This document shows positions 9,229 to 19,976 of a DNA stretch of 50,711 bases, one piece after another; position 1 is the first letter of the stretch; each line of letters begins with the position of its first letter. Origin of the DNA: Verrucomicrobiota bacterium (GTDB lineage: Bacteria > Verrucomicrobiota > Verrucomicrobiia > Limisphaerales > JACPZS01); contig JACPZS010000094.1 in NCBI GenBank assembly GCA_016195385.1, positions 1-50,711 on the forward strand, in the 5' to 3' direction. The translations under genes were made by a program, and so were the position numbers. The notes beneath the pieces are model-generated. The model had not been told where the DNA came from. It made no database searches and worked only from the letters and a program-made list of their open reading frames with translations.

Positions 9229-10512
9229 TCAGCGCTCCGTCGCGAGGGAGGCGCAGACCAGTTCCGCATCGTTACGGACATAGACGCGTCCGTTCGCGTA
9301 AGCGGGTGGGACCCACGCGCATTTTCGAGCGCCAAAAGGCGACGTCGGCTCCAGCAGATGGAAGCGACTGATTTCCGTGTAACTGCGGGGCGTCAGTTTG
9401 GCCCGGATCAAATCGCCCCGGTCGGTGAACAGGAACACGCCGTCGCCGCAGGGCGTCAGATGGATGCTCGATCCGTTCTGCAATTCGGTGACGTTGTTCG
9501 TCTGCCAAACCAACCGACCAGTGGCGGCTTCCAGGCAGACCAGTTCGCCGGAGGTTTTGGCCGAGAACACATAATCCCCCTGCAACAGCGCGGTTGAAGT
9601 GTTGCTCAAAATCCGTTTCGAGACGGCCCCGCCCTCGGGCCAGAGCACTGAGGCTGCCGGTTTCACGGCGTCGAGTTGAAACATGAGGCCGCCAACCAGC
9701 AGGCGCTGGCCGGAAAAAACCGGCGTGGACACCGCCTGATCGCCGGGAGTATGCAACAACTCGCGCCACCAGATTTTACCGGTCGCAGGTTCCAGTGAAG
9801 TCACCGCGTCCTGAGTCCAGACAATGAGTTGCTTCTTCCCGCCCGCAGTGAGAATCGTCGGCGAACTGTAGGTGAATGAATCATCCAACGCCCGCCACGT
9901 TTCCTTCCCGCTGTCCTTGTCGAAGGCGACGACGCAGGCGGCGGGTTTGCCGCAAATGTAAAGAATCAGGAGTCCATCATCGATCAAAGGCGAGGCGGTG
10001 ATCCCCGTGAATTCCTTCACGCCGTATTCCGCGGCCAAATTTTTTGACCAAACCACTCCACCCTTGGCGGCATCAAGACAGACAAGGTGTCCCAACGCTC
10101 CCAGTGTAAACAGTCGGCCATCCCGGACAATCGGCGTCGCCCGCGGGCCACCGGCGTTCGGATCGAATGCCCAATCCGGATAGCCCACTGGATACTCGTG
10201 CTTCCACAGCAGCGTTCCACTTGCTTCGTCGAAGCAAAGCACGCGCTCGATGGCCTTGCGTTCGGCGATTTCGACATCCGTGACGAAAACCCGGCCTTGT
10301 GCCACCACCGGACTCGACCAGCCGCGCCCCACTGGCTTGCGCCAGGAAACATTCAAGCCGCCGGCTGGGAACGATTCCATGATGCCGGTTTCATTCCACG
10401 AGCCGTCCCGATTTGGCCCGCGCCACTGCGGCCAATCCACGGCTCGCGTGTCCGCCGCGCCCGGCAGGAAAAACAGCACCAGTGCGGGCAGCCCGATCCA
10501 GCGGCGCAACAT
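9229..10512 (-). CDS. secreted PQQ-like beta-propeller protein
   Basis: A 427-residue protein with a signal peptide (MLRRWIGLPALVLFFLPGAADTRA region) followed by VDWPQWRGPNRDG, the WPxWRGP entry motif of PQQ-binding-like propellers. Repeated blade motifs of the form VVCFDxASGxxLWxxxY are seen throughout (LCFDEASGTLLWKHEY, VCLDAAKGGVVWSKNL, VAFDKDSGKETWRAL, VCLEAATGRLVWQTN). Function is likely periplasmic or extracellular; no dehydrogenase domain accompanies the propeller. The ATG at 10512 gives a clean signal peptide; in-frame codons further upstream would spoil it. Two other proteins of this type (24252 and 30799) are in the window. Confidence 0.82.
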   Translation of the reverse strand: MLRRWIGLPALVLFFLPGAADTRAVDWPQWRGPNRDGSWNETGIMESFPAGGLNVSWRKPVGRGWSSPVVAQGRVFVTDVEIAERKAIERVLCFDEASGTLLWKHEYPVGYPDWAFDPNAGGPRATPIVRDGRLFTLGALGHLVCLDAAKGGVVWSKNLAAEYGVKEFTGITASPLIDDGLLILYICGKPAACVVAFDKDSGKETWRALDDSFTYSSPTILTAGGKKQLIVWTQDAVTSLEPATGKIWWRELLHTPGDQAVSTPVFSGQRLLVGGLMFQLDAVKPAASVLWPEGGAVSKRILSNTSTALLQGDYVFSAKTSGELVCLEAATGRLVWQTNNVTELQNGSSIHLTPCGDGVFLFTDRGDLIRAKLTPRSYTEISRFHLLEPTSPFGARKCAWVPPAYANGRVYVRNDAELVCASLATER

Positions 10513-10697
10513 TGTAAATTCGCTCTGGTTGAGTTTGGGCATTAACGTTTCAAAAGTATCAAGTACCCGGTCATGCTGCGAGAAATTACACCACGGAGTT
10601 TTTCCGAACCGATCTTGCTTCGTTCCCTTCACTTCGCGTGAGTTAATGTTCTGGATGTGCGCTTGAGTCGGACGCCGGTTCTGACTTGAATAGCGCC

Positions 10698-13600
10698 ATG
10701 CGGCTCCATTTATTTCCGGCGCAGAGGTTGAACGATTTCATTACAGCTTTGATGCTGGCTGCCGCGATCAAGGCTCAGGCCGCCGCGCTTCATTCCACCG
10801 ATCCTTCCAACTTCGAAATCCATCCCGCGCTCGAAATAAATCTGTTCGTCCAGGAACCCGACGTCGTCGATCCCGTCGCGATGACCTTCGATGCGGACGG
10901 ACGGATTTACGCCGTCGAGATGCGCGATTACCCGCTCGGCATCGGGCCGGAGCATCGTCCGGGCGGCACGGTGCGTCTGCTCGAAGACACGGATGGCGAT
11001 GGCAAAATTGATCGCAGCACGGTGTTCGCGGAAAATCTCCGCTTCCCCACTTCCATCGCGCCGTGGAATGGCGGCGTGCTCGTCACCGCGCCGCCGGATA
11101 TTCTTTTTCTCAAGGACACCGATGGCGATGGCCGCGCGGATGTGCGCGAAGTCGTGCTCACGGGTTTCACCGTCGGCGTCACGGACAGCAATGTGAACGG
11201 CCTGCGCTGGGGATTGGACAATCGCCTGCACGGTTTGAACGGCGGCAACAGCGGCACGATCACGTCGCCGAAGAAGCCCGGCATTTCCACGCCGCTGCGC
11301 AATTGCGATTTCAGTTTCGATCCCGCGACCGGCGACTTTGCGCTGACGTACCACACGTCGGGCGGGTTCGGACTCGTGTTCGATGATTGGGGTCACAGCT
11401 TTGTCACCTACAACATCAATCACATTCAGCAGCGCATCATTCCCGTGCGTTACCTCGAACGTTTTCCTGGCATGCCGCCGGTCGAAGCCACCGTGAGCAT
11501 CTCCGATCACGAAGACATGGCGCGCATCTATCCCATCTCCACTGCCGAGACGCGCCCGAATCATCCGGAGCAAGCCGGCCGTTTTTCTTCCGCCGGCGGA
11601 TTGGGCTACATCTCGCGTGGGATTCTCGGCGGCGTGCTGCTGGAAAGCGTGCTCGTGTGCGACGTCGTCGGCAACCTCGTCCATCGCGACGTGCTCCAGG
11701 AAGCCGGGCCGATTTTTTCGGCCACGCGCGCGCCGGAAGAAGCCAAGCGCGAATTCCTCGCCAGCCGCGACAACGCGTTCCGGCCCGTCGGTCTCGAGAC
11801 AGGCCCGGACGGCGCGCTCTACCTGCTCGACATGCAGCGCGACGTGATCGAGCACCCCGATTACATCCCGGACAAAGTGAAGGCGAAGATCGATTTGCGC
11901 GCCGGCGAAGATCGCGGTCGTATCTATCGCATCACGCCCAAAGGCGGCCTGCCGTTTCGCAAACCGAACTTGAGCAAAGCGACCTCGACGCAATTGGTGA
12001 ACGAACTCTCCAACTCGAACCAATGGTGGCGCGTCACAGCGCAACGGCTGCTCGTCGAAAGAAAAGATCGTTCAGCCGTTCGACCACTTCGACGACTTGC
12101 GAAGGATGAGTCTCATCCGCTGGGGCAGGTCCATGCGCTCTGGACACTGGCGGCGTTCGATTCCTTGAAGCAGGCGATCATCCACGGCTCATTGCGTTCG
12201 CCTTACCCTGGCCTTCGCGAGAGCGCGCTCGTGCTCGCGGAAAAATTCCTAAAGAGTGAATCGACACTTCGCAAAACTGTTTTCAATTTTCCATCCGATC
12301 CGATTCCGCGAGTTCGCCTTCAAGCGGCGCTTTCATTTGGCGAGATCCCGCATCCCACCATCCTAAATGTTGCAATCCAGCCGATGTCTTTCGTAACGAA
12401 GACGACTGAAATATTCCGGCGTGATGAAACTTCCCGTTGGATTCGGCTCGCGGTGTTGAGCTCGATCCAGCACACCGGCTTTGGACCATTCGGTTTTTAC
12501 TGCTTTGACCCACGCCACCCAATCAACACGCCAGAGAAGCTGGAAGCCGTTCACGAACTCGCTCAATTGTTCGGTGCCCGGGCGGACGCGTTCACAGATT
12601 TTGGGAAATGGGGTATGCTGCGTGCGCCTTTGCAGGCTCTGAGTCGCAAGCGATTGACAGATCAGGCGCGACTAGCGGTAATCGAAGGCCTTGCCGATGG
12701 GGTTGGCCGCGCAGTCGGCAAAGACGTGGCTGATGCAACGATCGGAGATGAAATCAACCGCCTCGCCGCAATTGGATCTCCAGATTTAGTGGCCGCGACC
12801 TTGAATTTAACACGCGCTCTCCGCTTGCCATTTGGCACCGCACAACAGCGCGCGTTGGCAGAGGCCGTCGCATTTGCATCCGACTCATCGCAATCCGAAA
12901 CCAATCGCCTCGCAAACGTCCAGCTTCTCGCGCTCGGCAGTTTTGCCACGGTGAAGTCGGCTCTGTTCTCTTTGCTCGAAGGCGCGCAGCCGGTGGCGTT
13001 GCAGCAGGCGGCGCTCGTGGCGTTGCGCCAGTTCACGGAGCCGGAAGTCGCGCAGACGTTGGTGGCGCGGTGGCGTCAGCTCTCGCCCGGCGTTCGACCG
13101 CAAGCCATCGATTTGCTGTTGCATCGGCGCGATTTTCATTCGTTCCTCGTCGAAGCGGTCGAGACGGAAAAGATCAAAGTGGGCGAACTCAATCTGGATT
13201 TGGAACAGCGTCGCCAGTTGTTGCGCGAAAGTTCGCCGGAGATTCAAGCTCGTGCTGCGAAATTTTTTGGCGACGAGGAATACAGCAACCGCAAAACCGT
13301 CGTCGCCGAGTGGCTGCCGAAGTTGCCCGCGACCGGTGACGCGCGCGCGGGCCGCGAGATTTTTTCAAAAAACTGCGCGCAGTGTCACGCCGTCGGGAGC
13401 GAGGGCAACCACGTCGGGCCGGAACTGACGGATGTGTCGCATCGCAGCGTCGAGGATCTCGCGTCGAACATTCTCGACCCGAACATGGCGATCAATCCCG
13501 GCTTCATCAGCTACAACGTCGAGACCGATTCCGGCGAATTCGAGACGGGCATTTTGCAAGCTCAGTCCGGCGACGCCGTGACGCTCTTGCAGGCGGGCGG

Positions 13601-13739
13601 GAAGAAAGTCCTCATCGTGCGCAAGAAGATCAAACGCTTGGAGTCGAGCGGCCTTTCACTCATGCCCGAAGGCCTGGAAGCGACGATGACGCCGGCGCAA
13701 CTTCGTGACTTGATCGCGTTTCTGCAAGAAAAGCGATAG
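10698..13739 (+). CDS. PVC-type membrane-bound dehydrogenase-like protein with HEAT repeats and cytochrome c domain
   Basis: A 1013-residue secreted protein. The N-terminal half is a six-bladed propeller of the PVC-bacterial glucose/sorbosone-dehydrogenase-like type, with Asp-rich TDGDGKIDR and TDGDGRADV calcium-like loops and PVGLETGPDGALYLLD. The middle (about residues 430-860) is alpha-helical HEAT-like repeats. The C-terminus has one heme c site, C893-x2-C896-H897 (CAQCH), followed by NHVGPELTDVS and the closing LRDLIAFLQ typical of this family. These proteins are abundant in Planctomycetes and Verrucomicrobia and are thought to oxidise sugars or related substrates in the periplasm; the substrate is unknown. 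The ATG at 10698 is preferred over a TTG four codons earlier. Confidence 0.88.
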   Translation: MRLHLFPAQRLNDFITALMLAAAIKAQAAALHSTDPSNFEIHPALEINLFVQEPDVVDPVAMTFDADGRIYAVEMRDYPLGIGPEHRPGGTVRLLEDTDGDGKIDRSTVFAENLRFPTSIAPWNGGVLVTAPPDILFLKDTDGDGRADVREVVLTGFTVGVTDSNVNGLRWGLDNRLHGLNGGNSGTITSPKKPGISTPLRNCDFSFDPATGDFALTYHTSGGFGLVFDDWGHSFVTYNINHIQQRIIPVRYLERFPGMPPVEATVSISDHEDMARIYPISTAETRPNHPEQAGRFSSAGGLGYISRGILGGVLLESVLVCDVVGNLVHRDVLQEAGPIFSATRAPEEAKREFLASRDNAFRPVGLETGPDGALYLLDMQRDVIEHPDYIPDKVKAKIDLRAGEDRGRIYRITPKGGLPFRKPNLSKATSTQLVNELSNSNQWWRVTAQRLLVERKDRSAVRPLRRLAKDESHPLGQVHALWTLAAFDSLKQAIIHGSLRSPYPGLRESALVLAEKFLKSESTLRKTVFNFPSDPIPRVRLQAALSFGEIPHPTILNVAIQPMSFVTKTTEIFRRDETSRWIRLAVLSSIQHTGFGPFGFYCFDPRHPINTPEKLEAVHELAQLFGARADAFTDFGKWGMLRAPLQALSRKRLTDQARLAVIEGLADGVGRAVGKDVADATIGDEINRLAAIGSPDLVAATLNLTRALRLPFGTAQQRALAEAVAFASDSSQSETNRLANVQLLALGSFATVKSALFSLLEGAQPVALQQAALVALRQFTEPEVAQTLVARWRQLSPGVRPQAIDLLLHRRDFHSFLVEAVETEKIKVGELNLDLEQRRQLLRESSPEIQARAAKFFGDEEYSNRKTVVAEWLPKLPATGDARAGREIFSKNCAQCHAVGSEGNHVGPELTDVSHRSVEDLASNILDPNMAINPGFISYNVETDSGEFETGILQAQSGDAVTLLQAGGKKVLIVRKKIKRLESSGLSLMPEGLEATMTPAQLRDLIAFLQEKR

Positions 13740-13783
13740 TCGGCCGCAAGTTTTACGTCAGAATTTGCGCAAAATTTTTCAAC

Positions 13784-15238
13784 TCACGGTGAACGCAGGC
13801 GGAAGAAACGCGTGTTTGAGTTCAGCGTAATGGTCACGTTGTTCTGTCCGCCGCCAGAGCTGACTTGGGCGTTGACAGTCTGCCAGTTCGCCGCCGCGCC
13901 GAGCGCAGGACTGGATTCCAACACGAAGTTTTGCGCCGTCGCCGGCCAGGAGATGGTCAGAGACGGAGTAACACCGCGAACCAGGCTCACGCCCAGTGCC
14001 GGAGCCGTTCCCCCACCGTTTCCGGGAGTCGGCGGCGGTGTCACGGTTCCGGGCCGCCACGTCGGCCACGTCGCGGGGGCTCCGCGCAACTGCACGAAGC
14101 CGGTGCCATCGGCGTTCATGCGAGCGAGCGTGACGGATTGCAGATCGAATGTGCGCAACGGAAAGCCATCGCGCAGCGCCTGCCGCCCGAGATCGAAGAC
14201 GAGTTGCGCGCCATCCGGCGACCAAGAGATTCGCGTGATGTAGTCGCCTTGATTGAACTTCGCGATCTCGCGGTCGTTCGCGCCGTCCACGCCCACGATG
14301 TGGATCGCCGGAATGGAAGGCGGCTGGACGCCAGCAGAAGTCGTCCAAGTCAGCAAACGAACGTAGGCGATCTGGAGGCCATCGGGCGAAAACGACGGGG
14401 CAAAATCGGATTGCCAGGCGAGCGTAATTTGATCGAACGGCCCGCCCGTCTGACCGCCGGGAAAACTGATTTGACGTCGGCGGCCTTGATCCGCCGCGCC
14501 CGCCGTTGTCTCGGTCAAATGAATCGCCGTGAGCGGGAATTGCCCGCCCGCGCCGCTGAATGTCGTGGTGACGTTGAAGGGATACGCGATTAAGTCCTGC
14601 GTCGGCGACCAATCGATGCCCTCGCCTGGATGAGCCAGATCATCATCGCAAAGTCCGTTCGCGACCAGGTAACCGGGCGAGCCGTCCAATGGAAACACGG
14701 CGAGGCTTATGCAACGGGAGACTTTTGAAACCGTGTCATACGGGCCGACCTGCTGGCCGTTGCTCGTGTCGTTTGTGTAGATGATCGTGCTGCGTGCGCC
14801 GATATAGCTGACCATGCCGGCCGCAATGCGTTTGCGATCGGGTGAAAACGCAAGGTAGGACGGATAAAACGTGAGGAAGCCGCTTGCGTTCGCCGTGTCT
14901 TCAAACGCGGTGATTTTGGCGGTCTGATTGTTCGCCGTGTTCACGACAAAGATGTCGGTGCTCCACTTGAATGGCCGCGCGGGGTCGTTGCCGGCCACTG
15001 CGAGCAGTTGTCCGTCACGCGACCACACGGGATACGCCGGATTCCTCAACCCGAGGTTAACCAATTGATCGCCGCTGCCATCAGGGTTGATCGCCGCGAG
15101 TTTGATTTGGGTTCCACCGCCGGAGAGGTCGAGGTAATTGTAGAATATGCTTCCCAGCGGCTGTGCAACGGTTGAGGGCGCGGCGAGTCGTGTGAGCAAA
15201 ACAACGTTCAAACTGAGGAGGATGAATAATTTTCTCAT
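13784..15238 (-). CDS. secreted TolB-like (PD40) beta-propeller protein
   Basis: A 484-residue protein with signal peptide MRKLFILLSLNVVLLTRLA. Blades contain the PD40/WD40-like motif F-SPDxxxIA: VWSRDGQLLAVAG, AFSPDRKRIAAGM, SFSPDGLQIAYVR and SWSPDGAQLVFDL. After a Pro/Gly-rich linker (about residues 395-410) comes a C-terminal domain of about 75 residues ending NTRFFRLRSP, also seen at the end of the phosphatase-like protein at 22940. No Pal or Tol partner is nearby, so a sensor, scaffold or enzyme-accessory role is as likely as TolB function. Confidence 0.78.
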   Translation of the reverse strand: MRKLFILLSLNVVLLTRLAAPSTVAQPLGSIFYNYLDLSGGGTQIKLAAINPDGSGDQLVNLGLRNPAYPVWSRDGQLLAVAGNDPARPFKWSTDIFVVNTANNQTAKITAFEDTANASGFLTFYPSYLAFSPDRKRIAAGMVSYIGARSTIIYTNDTSNGQQVGPYDTVSKVSRCISLAVFPLDGSPGYLVANGLCDDDLAHPGEGIDWSPTQDLIAYPFNVTTTFSGAGGQFPLTAIHLTETTAGAADQGRRRQISFPGGQTGGPFDQITLAWQSDFAPSFSPDGLQIAYVRLLTWTTSAGVQPPSIPAIHIVGVDGANDREIAKFNQGDYITRISWSPDGAQLVFDLGRQALRDGFPLRTFDLQSVTLARMNADGTGFVQLRGAPATWPTWRPGTVTPPPTPGNGGGTAPALGVSLVRGVTPSLTISWPATAQNFVLESSPALGAAANWQTVNAQVSSGGGQNNVTITLNSNTRFFRLRSP

Positions 15239-15471
15239 AGGGAAATGTGCCACGCCAATCGAATCCAGCGCCTGCCAAATGTCAAGGCTTCACGAATCGG
15301 CAGAGTCTTTGAATTTAGATTCGGAACGCCGAACATTGCTTAACATGAAAGTAAGGCTCGCAGTGGCCACCGGGCAATGATCGGCACTCCGAGTTTTTGG
15401 TCAAACCGTAACATCACCGAATCTGCGTTGCCCGCGCTGCCCGGGTCGCCTACCGTGGCGCGGATTCAGCC

Positions 15472-16026
15472 ATGAGCGACGCCAGGCATATTCTTGAACG
15501 CGCCCGGCAAGGCGACCCCCAAGCCGCCGAGGAATTGTTGCCGCTCATCTACGACGAACTGCGCCGGCTGGCCGCGCACAAAATGGCCAACGAAGCCGCG
15601 GCGCAAACGTTGCAACCCACCGCGCTCGTCCATGAAGCCTGGTTGCGCCTCGTGGGCAATGACGCGGCGAAGTTTCAAAGCCGCGCCCACTTCTTTGCGG
15701 CCGCTGCCGAAGCCATGCGGCGCATCCTCATCGAACGCGCGCGACGGCGAAAAGTTTTGGCCAAAGGCGGCTTCGTCGAACGTGAAGAACTGACCGACTC
15801 CAAGCTCGTCGTGAAGGCGCCGGACGACGAGTTGCTGGCCGTGAGTGAAGCCCTGGAGCGGCTGGAGGCTGAAGACGCGGCGGCGGCGCGACTTGTGAAG
15901 CTGCGTTACTTCGTCGGCATGTCCATGCCGGCCGCGGCGGAGATTTTGGAAATGCCGCTGCGCAGCGCGGAGCGGTCGTGGACGTTTGCGCGCGCGTTCC
16001 TGCGGCACGAACTGGAGCGAGGTTAG
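15472..16026 (+). CDS. ECF-type RNA polymerase sigma factor (planctomycete/verrucomicrobial group)
   Basis: A 184-residue sigma factor with region 2 (LLPLIYDELRRLAAHKMANE, then TALVHEAWLRLVG) and region 4 (ALERLEAEDAAAARLVKLRYFVGMSMPAAAEIL), ending in the DNA-binding helix SAERSWTFARAFLRHEL. The wording LQPTALVHEAWLRL is typical of the sigma group found beside Ser/Thr kinases in Planctomycetes and Verrucomicrobia. There is no anti-sigma gene here; the kinase-WD40 gene 384 bp downstream probably fills the signalling role. Confidence 0.92.
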   Translation: MSDARHILERARQGDPQAAEELLPLIYDELRRLAAHKMANEAAAQTLQPTALVHEAWLRLVGNDAAKFQSRAHFFAAAAEAMRRILIERARRRKVLAKGGFVEREELTDSKLVVKAPDDELLAVSEALERLEAEDAAAARLVKLRYFVGMSMPAAAEILEMPLRSAERSWTFARAFLRHELERG

Positions 16027-16045
16027 GACTGCCCTCTGAAGTTGA

Positions 16046-16165
16046 AACCACGGATGACACGGATCCACCAGGAGGGAACGCGCTCAGTCGGTGGAATTTT
16101 TTCCCTCAGATTCGGGAGATGGCCGTACCGGCTTCTATCCGTGTTGATCCGTGTTATCCGTGGTT
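16046..16165. repeat. palindromic intergenic repeat (AACCACGGAT type)
   Basis: The left arm begins AACCACGGATGACACGGATC and the right arm ends GATCCGTGTTATCCGTGGTT, which is its near-perfect reverse complement. The arms enclose about 75 bp of unique sequence. Each arm contains two or three copies of an ACGGAT unit. This looks like a dispersed, possibly mobile intergenic repeat and is of a different family from the palindrome at 9059. Confidence 0.65.
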
Positions 16166-16239
16166 CTTATTTCAGAGTTCGGGTTTGGAACAGATCGAGA
16201 AAAACCTTTGAAACGGTTCTTCCTTTGGCCGGTTCCGAT

Positions 16240-16259
16240 CACCCGGCTCAAGCCGGGTG
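16240..16259. repeat. perfect short hairpin
   Basis: CACCCGGCT-CA-AGCCGGGTG is a 9-bp perfect stem with a 2-nt spacer (8 bp with a 4-nt loop in practice). No T-tract follows on the plus strand, so it is a REP-like or regulatory hairpin rather than a clear terminator. Confidence 0.5.
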
Positions 16260-16409
16260 CTAGGAGATCTATTGGACAGTGGCCACAGCATCTGTGAAAT
16301 ATGCGGGTAAATCACAAGCCAAGACCGCAAACAATTGCGTTTCACGCCGCGAAAGATTTTTGGCGGGATTTTCGTTTGCCAATCGCATTGATGATCAGAG
16401 ACGAGTTTT

Positions 16410-19400
16410 ATGAACGACGACAAACTTCACGACGCCGGCAGCGCGCGGGAGATTTTTCTGCAGGCGCTGGAAAAACCAGGCACGCTGCGCGAAGCGTTCC
16501 TCGACGGCGCCTGCCGCGGCGACGCGGCCTTGCGCGCGCGAGTCGAAGCCTTGTTGCGGAATCACCAGGCGGACAGTTTCCTCGAACAACCCGCCGCCGA
16601 GTTGCCCAAAACCGTGCTCGCGCCGGAGCCGGCGTCGTTGGAGGAACCGGGCACATTGATTGGCCGCTACAAGCTGCTCGAAAAGATCGGCGAAGGCGGC
16701 TTTGGCGCGGTGTACGTGGCCGAACAGCGCGAGCCAGTGAAGCGCCGCGTCGCCCTCAAGATCATCAAGCTCGGCATGGACACGCGGCAGGTCGTCGCAC
16801 GGTTCGAGGCCGAACGACAGGCGCTCGCGCTCATGGATCATCCGAACATCGCGAAGGTGCTCGATGCGGGCGCCACCGACGCGGGCCGCCCCTACTTCGT
16901 GATGGAACTCGTGCGCGGCGTCGCCATCACGCAGTATTGCGACGAGAATCATCTCTCCACGATCGAGCGCCTCGGCCTGTTCATCAAAGTCTGCCACGCG
17001 ATCCAACACGCCCACCAAAAGGGGATCATCCATCGCGACATCAAGCCGTCGAACATCCTCGTCACCGTCAACGACGGCGCGCCCGTGCCCAAGGTCATCG
17101 ACTTCGGCATCGCCAAAGCCACGCAGGGCGAGTTGACGGACAAGACGATCTACACCCAGTTCCAGCAATTCATCGGCACGCCCGCCTACATGAGTCCCGA
17201 ACAGGCAGACATGACGAGCCTCGACATCGACACGCGCAGCGATATTTATGCGCTCGGCGTGTTGCTCTACGAATTGCTCGTGGGTCGGACGCCTTTCGAC
17301 GGCAAGGAACTCCTCATGTCCGGCCTCGACGAAATGCGCCGTACCATTCGCGAGCAGGAACCTGTCCGTCCTTCGACGCGCCTGGACAGTCTCCTCGGCG
17401 ACGAGCGCACGACCACCGCCAAGCGCCGCAGCGCCGACCCCGCAAAACTCGCGGCGCTGCTGCGCGGCGACGTGGATTGGATCGTGATGAAGTGCCTGGA
17501 AAAAGATCGCACGCGCCGTTACGAAACCGCCAACGGCCTCGCCGCCGATCTTAAACGTTACCTGAACAACGAGCCAGTCACCGCGCGCCCACCGAGTGTG
17601 GCGTATCGGTTTCAAAAAGCGTTTCGGAGGAACAAACTCGCGTTTGCGGCGGCGGTGGCCATCTTCGCGGCACTGGCGGTCGGGTTGAGCTTTTCCACCT
17701 GGTCTTTCTACCGCGAGAGGCACGCCCGTGCCGAGGCCGAACGAGCCAGAGCCAGCGCAGTCGAAGAGAAACATAAAGCAACAGCAGCCGAAGCGAATGC
17801 AGTTGAACAGCAGCACGTGGCCCAGAAAGAGCAGCGCAAAGCCGAGCAAAGCGAACTTGAAACGCGGCGCAATCTCTACGCCGCCGACATGCAAGCAGCT
17901 TATCGCGCCTTTTACGAAGGAAACCTTGCTCACACACACGAATTGCTCGAACCGTACTGGCCGACGAACCGCGATGGCAGCCGAGCTAACGAGGCTCATT
18001 CGCCAAAATCCGAAATAGGTCGGACCTCGCTTACTTCGGCTCCTACGGCCGCGACTGACATCCGTGATTGGGAGTGGCGTTATTTGTGGCACGCCACAAA
18101 ACCGGATGACGCGACGATCTTGGGCGAATTCGGAGGCCTTGGCGGTATGTCGGGCGCGGTCGCCTTTCTTCCTGACGGGAGGCAGTTAGCAGCGATCGAC
18201 GAACTCGGCCACGTCAAAGTTTGGGAGGTGCTTTCCCAACGAGAAGTTTTCTCGACGAATCTTTGGTCAGGCACGTGCGAACTTCTCGCTGATTCACCGC
18301 GCGACGGCCTGTTTGCATTCGTAATGCCCGGCGGTACTGAAATTAAGATATGGGACGTGGTAATGCGGCGGTTCCTCGCGCAGATACCGCTCGAAGACAA
18401 AATTACGGGCCTGGCCATCACACCCGATGGTCGAACGCTCGCAAGCGTTGCGAAGAACCAACTTATTGTCTGGAACCTCACGACAGGCAAGGAAACCAGG
18501 CGAGTCACTCCGCTCCCACCGGAAAAGGCGGGGTTGTTGCAGTTTGGCTATTTGTCTTTCTCGCCGGATGGTCGCACCTTGGGACTCGGTCTGGAAAACG
18601 GCGAGTTGTTGTTGTGGGATTTCGTCAACGGCTCGCAAATCTTTCTTTTCCAGGCGCACGCGGAGATGGCGCTTATCAAAGGCGCGTTCACGGACGTTCG
18701 ATTCTCAGCGGACGGGAAGCGGGTCGCCACGGCTGGAGTGGATCACTCGATCCGGCTTTGGGAGATCTCAACGCAACAACGCATCGCTTCTTTTACCAAT
18801 CAAATGGAACCCGCATGGAGCACACAGTTCTCACCTGACGGCCAGACTTTGGCGAGTGCCGGCGGAGATGGGACCATCCGCACCTGGGACGTGGCCTCGG
18901 AACAGGAGTTGAGCAGACTCTACAATCATCCGGGTCTGCCCGTCGCGCTGCGCTATTCGCCCGATGGCCGCAAGCTGGCGAGTATCGATAGCCTGGGGCG
19001 GGTCAAGCTCTGGAGCACAACGCCCAAAACTCGCGATGTCGTTCGCAAGAAGCTTCCGCCGGCGACGAACGGGCTCTGGTTCTGGCCCGACCAAAAGCTC
19101 TGCGGAGTTTGGAATACGAATGGATTCACCAGTTTGCTCGATCCCGACACTCTTCAAGAAATTCACCGAGTACCGAAGGACGACACCGTGGGATTCGGGA
19201 ATTACTGGGTTGCCAGTCGCGGCAAACTTCCTGCCTACACAAAAAGGAATCAGATCCAACTGCGCGCGTTCCCTCTTGGCTCAACGGAGAGTTCAGAAGA
19301 TATCGCCGAGTTGGAGTTGCAACGGGACTACCCACTCTACCGGTTGCGCCTCAGCTTAGACGGACGTTTCCTCGCGGCGTCGGACCCGACAAAGGCAGTG

Positions 19401-19976
19401 CTATACGATGTCACCTCTCACCGTGAACTTAAGCGCATAGAGAAAAGGGGCTATGAGCGCGTAGCTGAATTCTCGCCGGATTCGCGCTGGGTAGTCGTCG
19501 CGAGTAGCGATGGCTGTCTGGCGTGGAATACCGACACCACCGAGGCACGCCAGTTCGCCAGGCCGGCGCAAGGCGGCTGGCCCTATTTGGCCTTCGCTCC
19601 GGACAACAAACGTTTCGCAACGAGTTGGTCCGGTGGGACGGTTCAGTTGTGGTCCCTTGACGAGTCCCAACCATTGGCCACGTTCTCGCCTGGTTTGTCC
19701 GCGATGTTTTGCGTCGCGTTCTCGTCCGCCGGTACGCGGCTTGCCGGCGGCAGCCAGTCGGGAACAATCGTGCTCTGGGACCTCGATACCAAACGCGAAG
19801 TGGCTCGCCTAAAGGACCTGAACTACAAACTCAGCGACGTGATGTTTCTCGATGAGAACACGCTGGCTGCCGTCAGCCCGTACGAAATCTGCGTCTGGCG
19901 TGCGCCAACGATGGCGGAGATTGAGCGTGAAGAGCCGGCGCGCATGAGTTATTTGAGAAAGGAGGAAGCGAAATGA
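16410..19976 (+). CDS. membrane-bound Ser/Thr protein kinase with C-terminal WD40 propeller
   Basis: A 1188-residue protein. The Hanks-type kinase domain runs from about residue 83: glycine loop [10 protein letters not shown], catalytic lysine in VALKIIK, catalytic loop HRDIKPSN (about 207), DFGIAKA (about 231) and activation segment [11 protein letters not shown] juxtamembrane stretch leads to one membrane helix at about 408-430, then an Ala/Glu/Lys-rich coiled coil (to about 490). From about 560 to the end are WD40-like repeats ([42 protein letters not shown] and others). The propeller is likely extracytoplasmic and the kinase cytoplasmic, which suggests sensing linked to the sigma factor just upstream. 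The 3' end overlaps the start of the prepilin-like gene by ATGA. Confidence 0.93.
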   Translation: MNDDKLHDAGSAREIFLQALEKPGTLREAFLDGACRGDAALRARVEALLRNHQADSFLEQPAAELPKTVLAPEPASLEEPGTLIGRYKLLEKIGEGGFGAVYVAEQREPVKRRVALKIIKLGMDTRQVVARFEAERQALALMDHPNIAKVLDAGATDAGRPYFVMELVRGVAITQYCDENHLSTIERLGLFIKVCHAIQHAHQKGIIHRDIKPSNILVTVNDGAPVPKVIDFGIAKATQGELTDKTIYTQFQQFIGTPAYMSPEQADMTSLDIDTRSDIYALGVLLYELLVGRTPFDGKELLMSGLDEMRRTIREQEPVRPSTRLDSLLGDERTTTAKRRSADPAKLAALLRGDVDWIVMKCLEKDRTRRYETANGLAADLKRYLNNEPVTARPPSVAYRFQKAFRRNKLAFAAAVAIFAALAVGLSFSTWSFYRERHARAEAERARASAVEEKHKATAAEANAVEQQHVAQKEQRKAEQSELETRRNLYAADMQAAYRAFYEGNLAHTHELLEPYWPTNRDGSRANEAHSPKSEIGRTSLTSAPTAATDIRDWEWRYLWHATKPDDATILGEFGGLGGMSGAVAFLPDGRQLAAIDELGHVKVWEVLSQREVFSTNLWSGTCELLADSPRDGLFAFVMPGGTEIKIWDVVMRRFLAQIPLEDKITGLAITPDGRTLASVAKNQLIVWNLTTGKETRRVTPLPPEKAGLLQFGYLSFSPDGRTLGLGLENGELLLWDFVNGSQIFLFQAHAEMALIKGAFTDVRFSADGKRVATAGVDHSIRLWEISTQQRIASFTNQMEPAWSTQFSPDGQTLASAGGDGTIRTWDVASEQELSRLYNHPGLPVALRYSPDGRKLASIDSLGRVKLWSTTPKTRDVVRKKLPPATNGLWFWPDQKLCGVWNTNGFTSLLDPDTLQEIHRVPKDDTVGFGNYWVASRGKLPAYTKRNQIQLRAFPLGSTESSEDIAELELQRDYPLYRLRLSLDGRFLAASDPTKAVLYDVTSHRELKRIEKRGYERVAEFSPDSRWVVVASSDGCLAWNTDTTEARQFARPAQGGWPYLAFAPDNKRFATSWSGGTVQLWSLDESQPLATFSPGLSAMFCVAFSSAGTRLAGGSQSGTIVLWDLDTKREVARLKDLNYKLSDVMFLDENTLAAVSPYEICVWRAPTMAEIEREEPARMSYLRKEEAK

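Larger units (their letters stand above)
16027..16409. other. 383-bp intergenic region with two palindromes
   Basis: No gene is supported. The region separates the sigma factor from the kinase gene and holds a long imperfect palindrome (16046-16165) and a perfect short hairpin (16240-16259), both listed separately. The promoter of the kinase gene should lie in the last 150 bp, but I cannot place it with confidence. Confidence 0.6.

Noticed and set aside
10710-12044. 444-codon minus-strand frame opposite the HEAT/cytochrome gene
   Set aside because: Fully antisense to a strongly recognisable gene; residue composition is Arg/Asp/Ala-biased, as expected from a shadow frame in GC-rich DNA.
16395-18092. 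565-codon minus-strand frame opposite the kinase gene
   Set aside because: The plus strand carries unmistakable kinase motifs over the same bases; the antisense translation has no consistent domain pattern.
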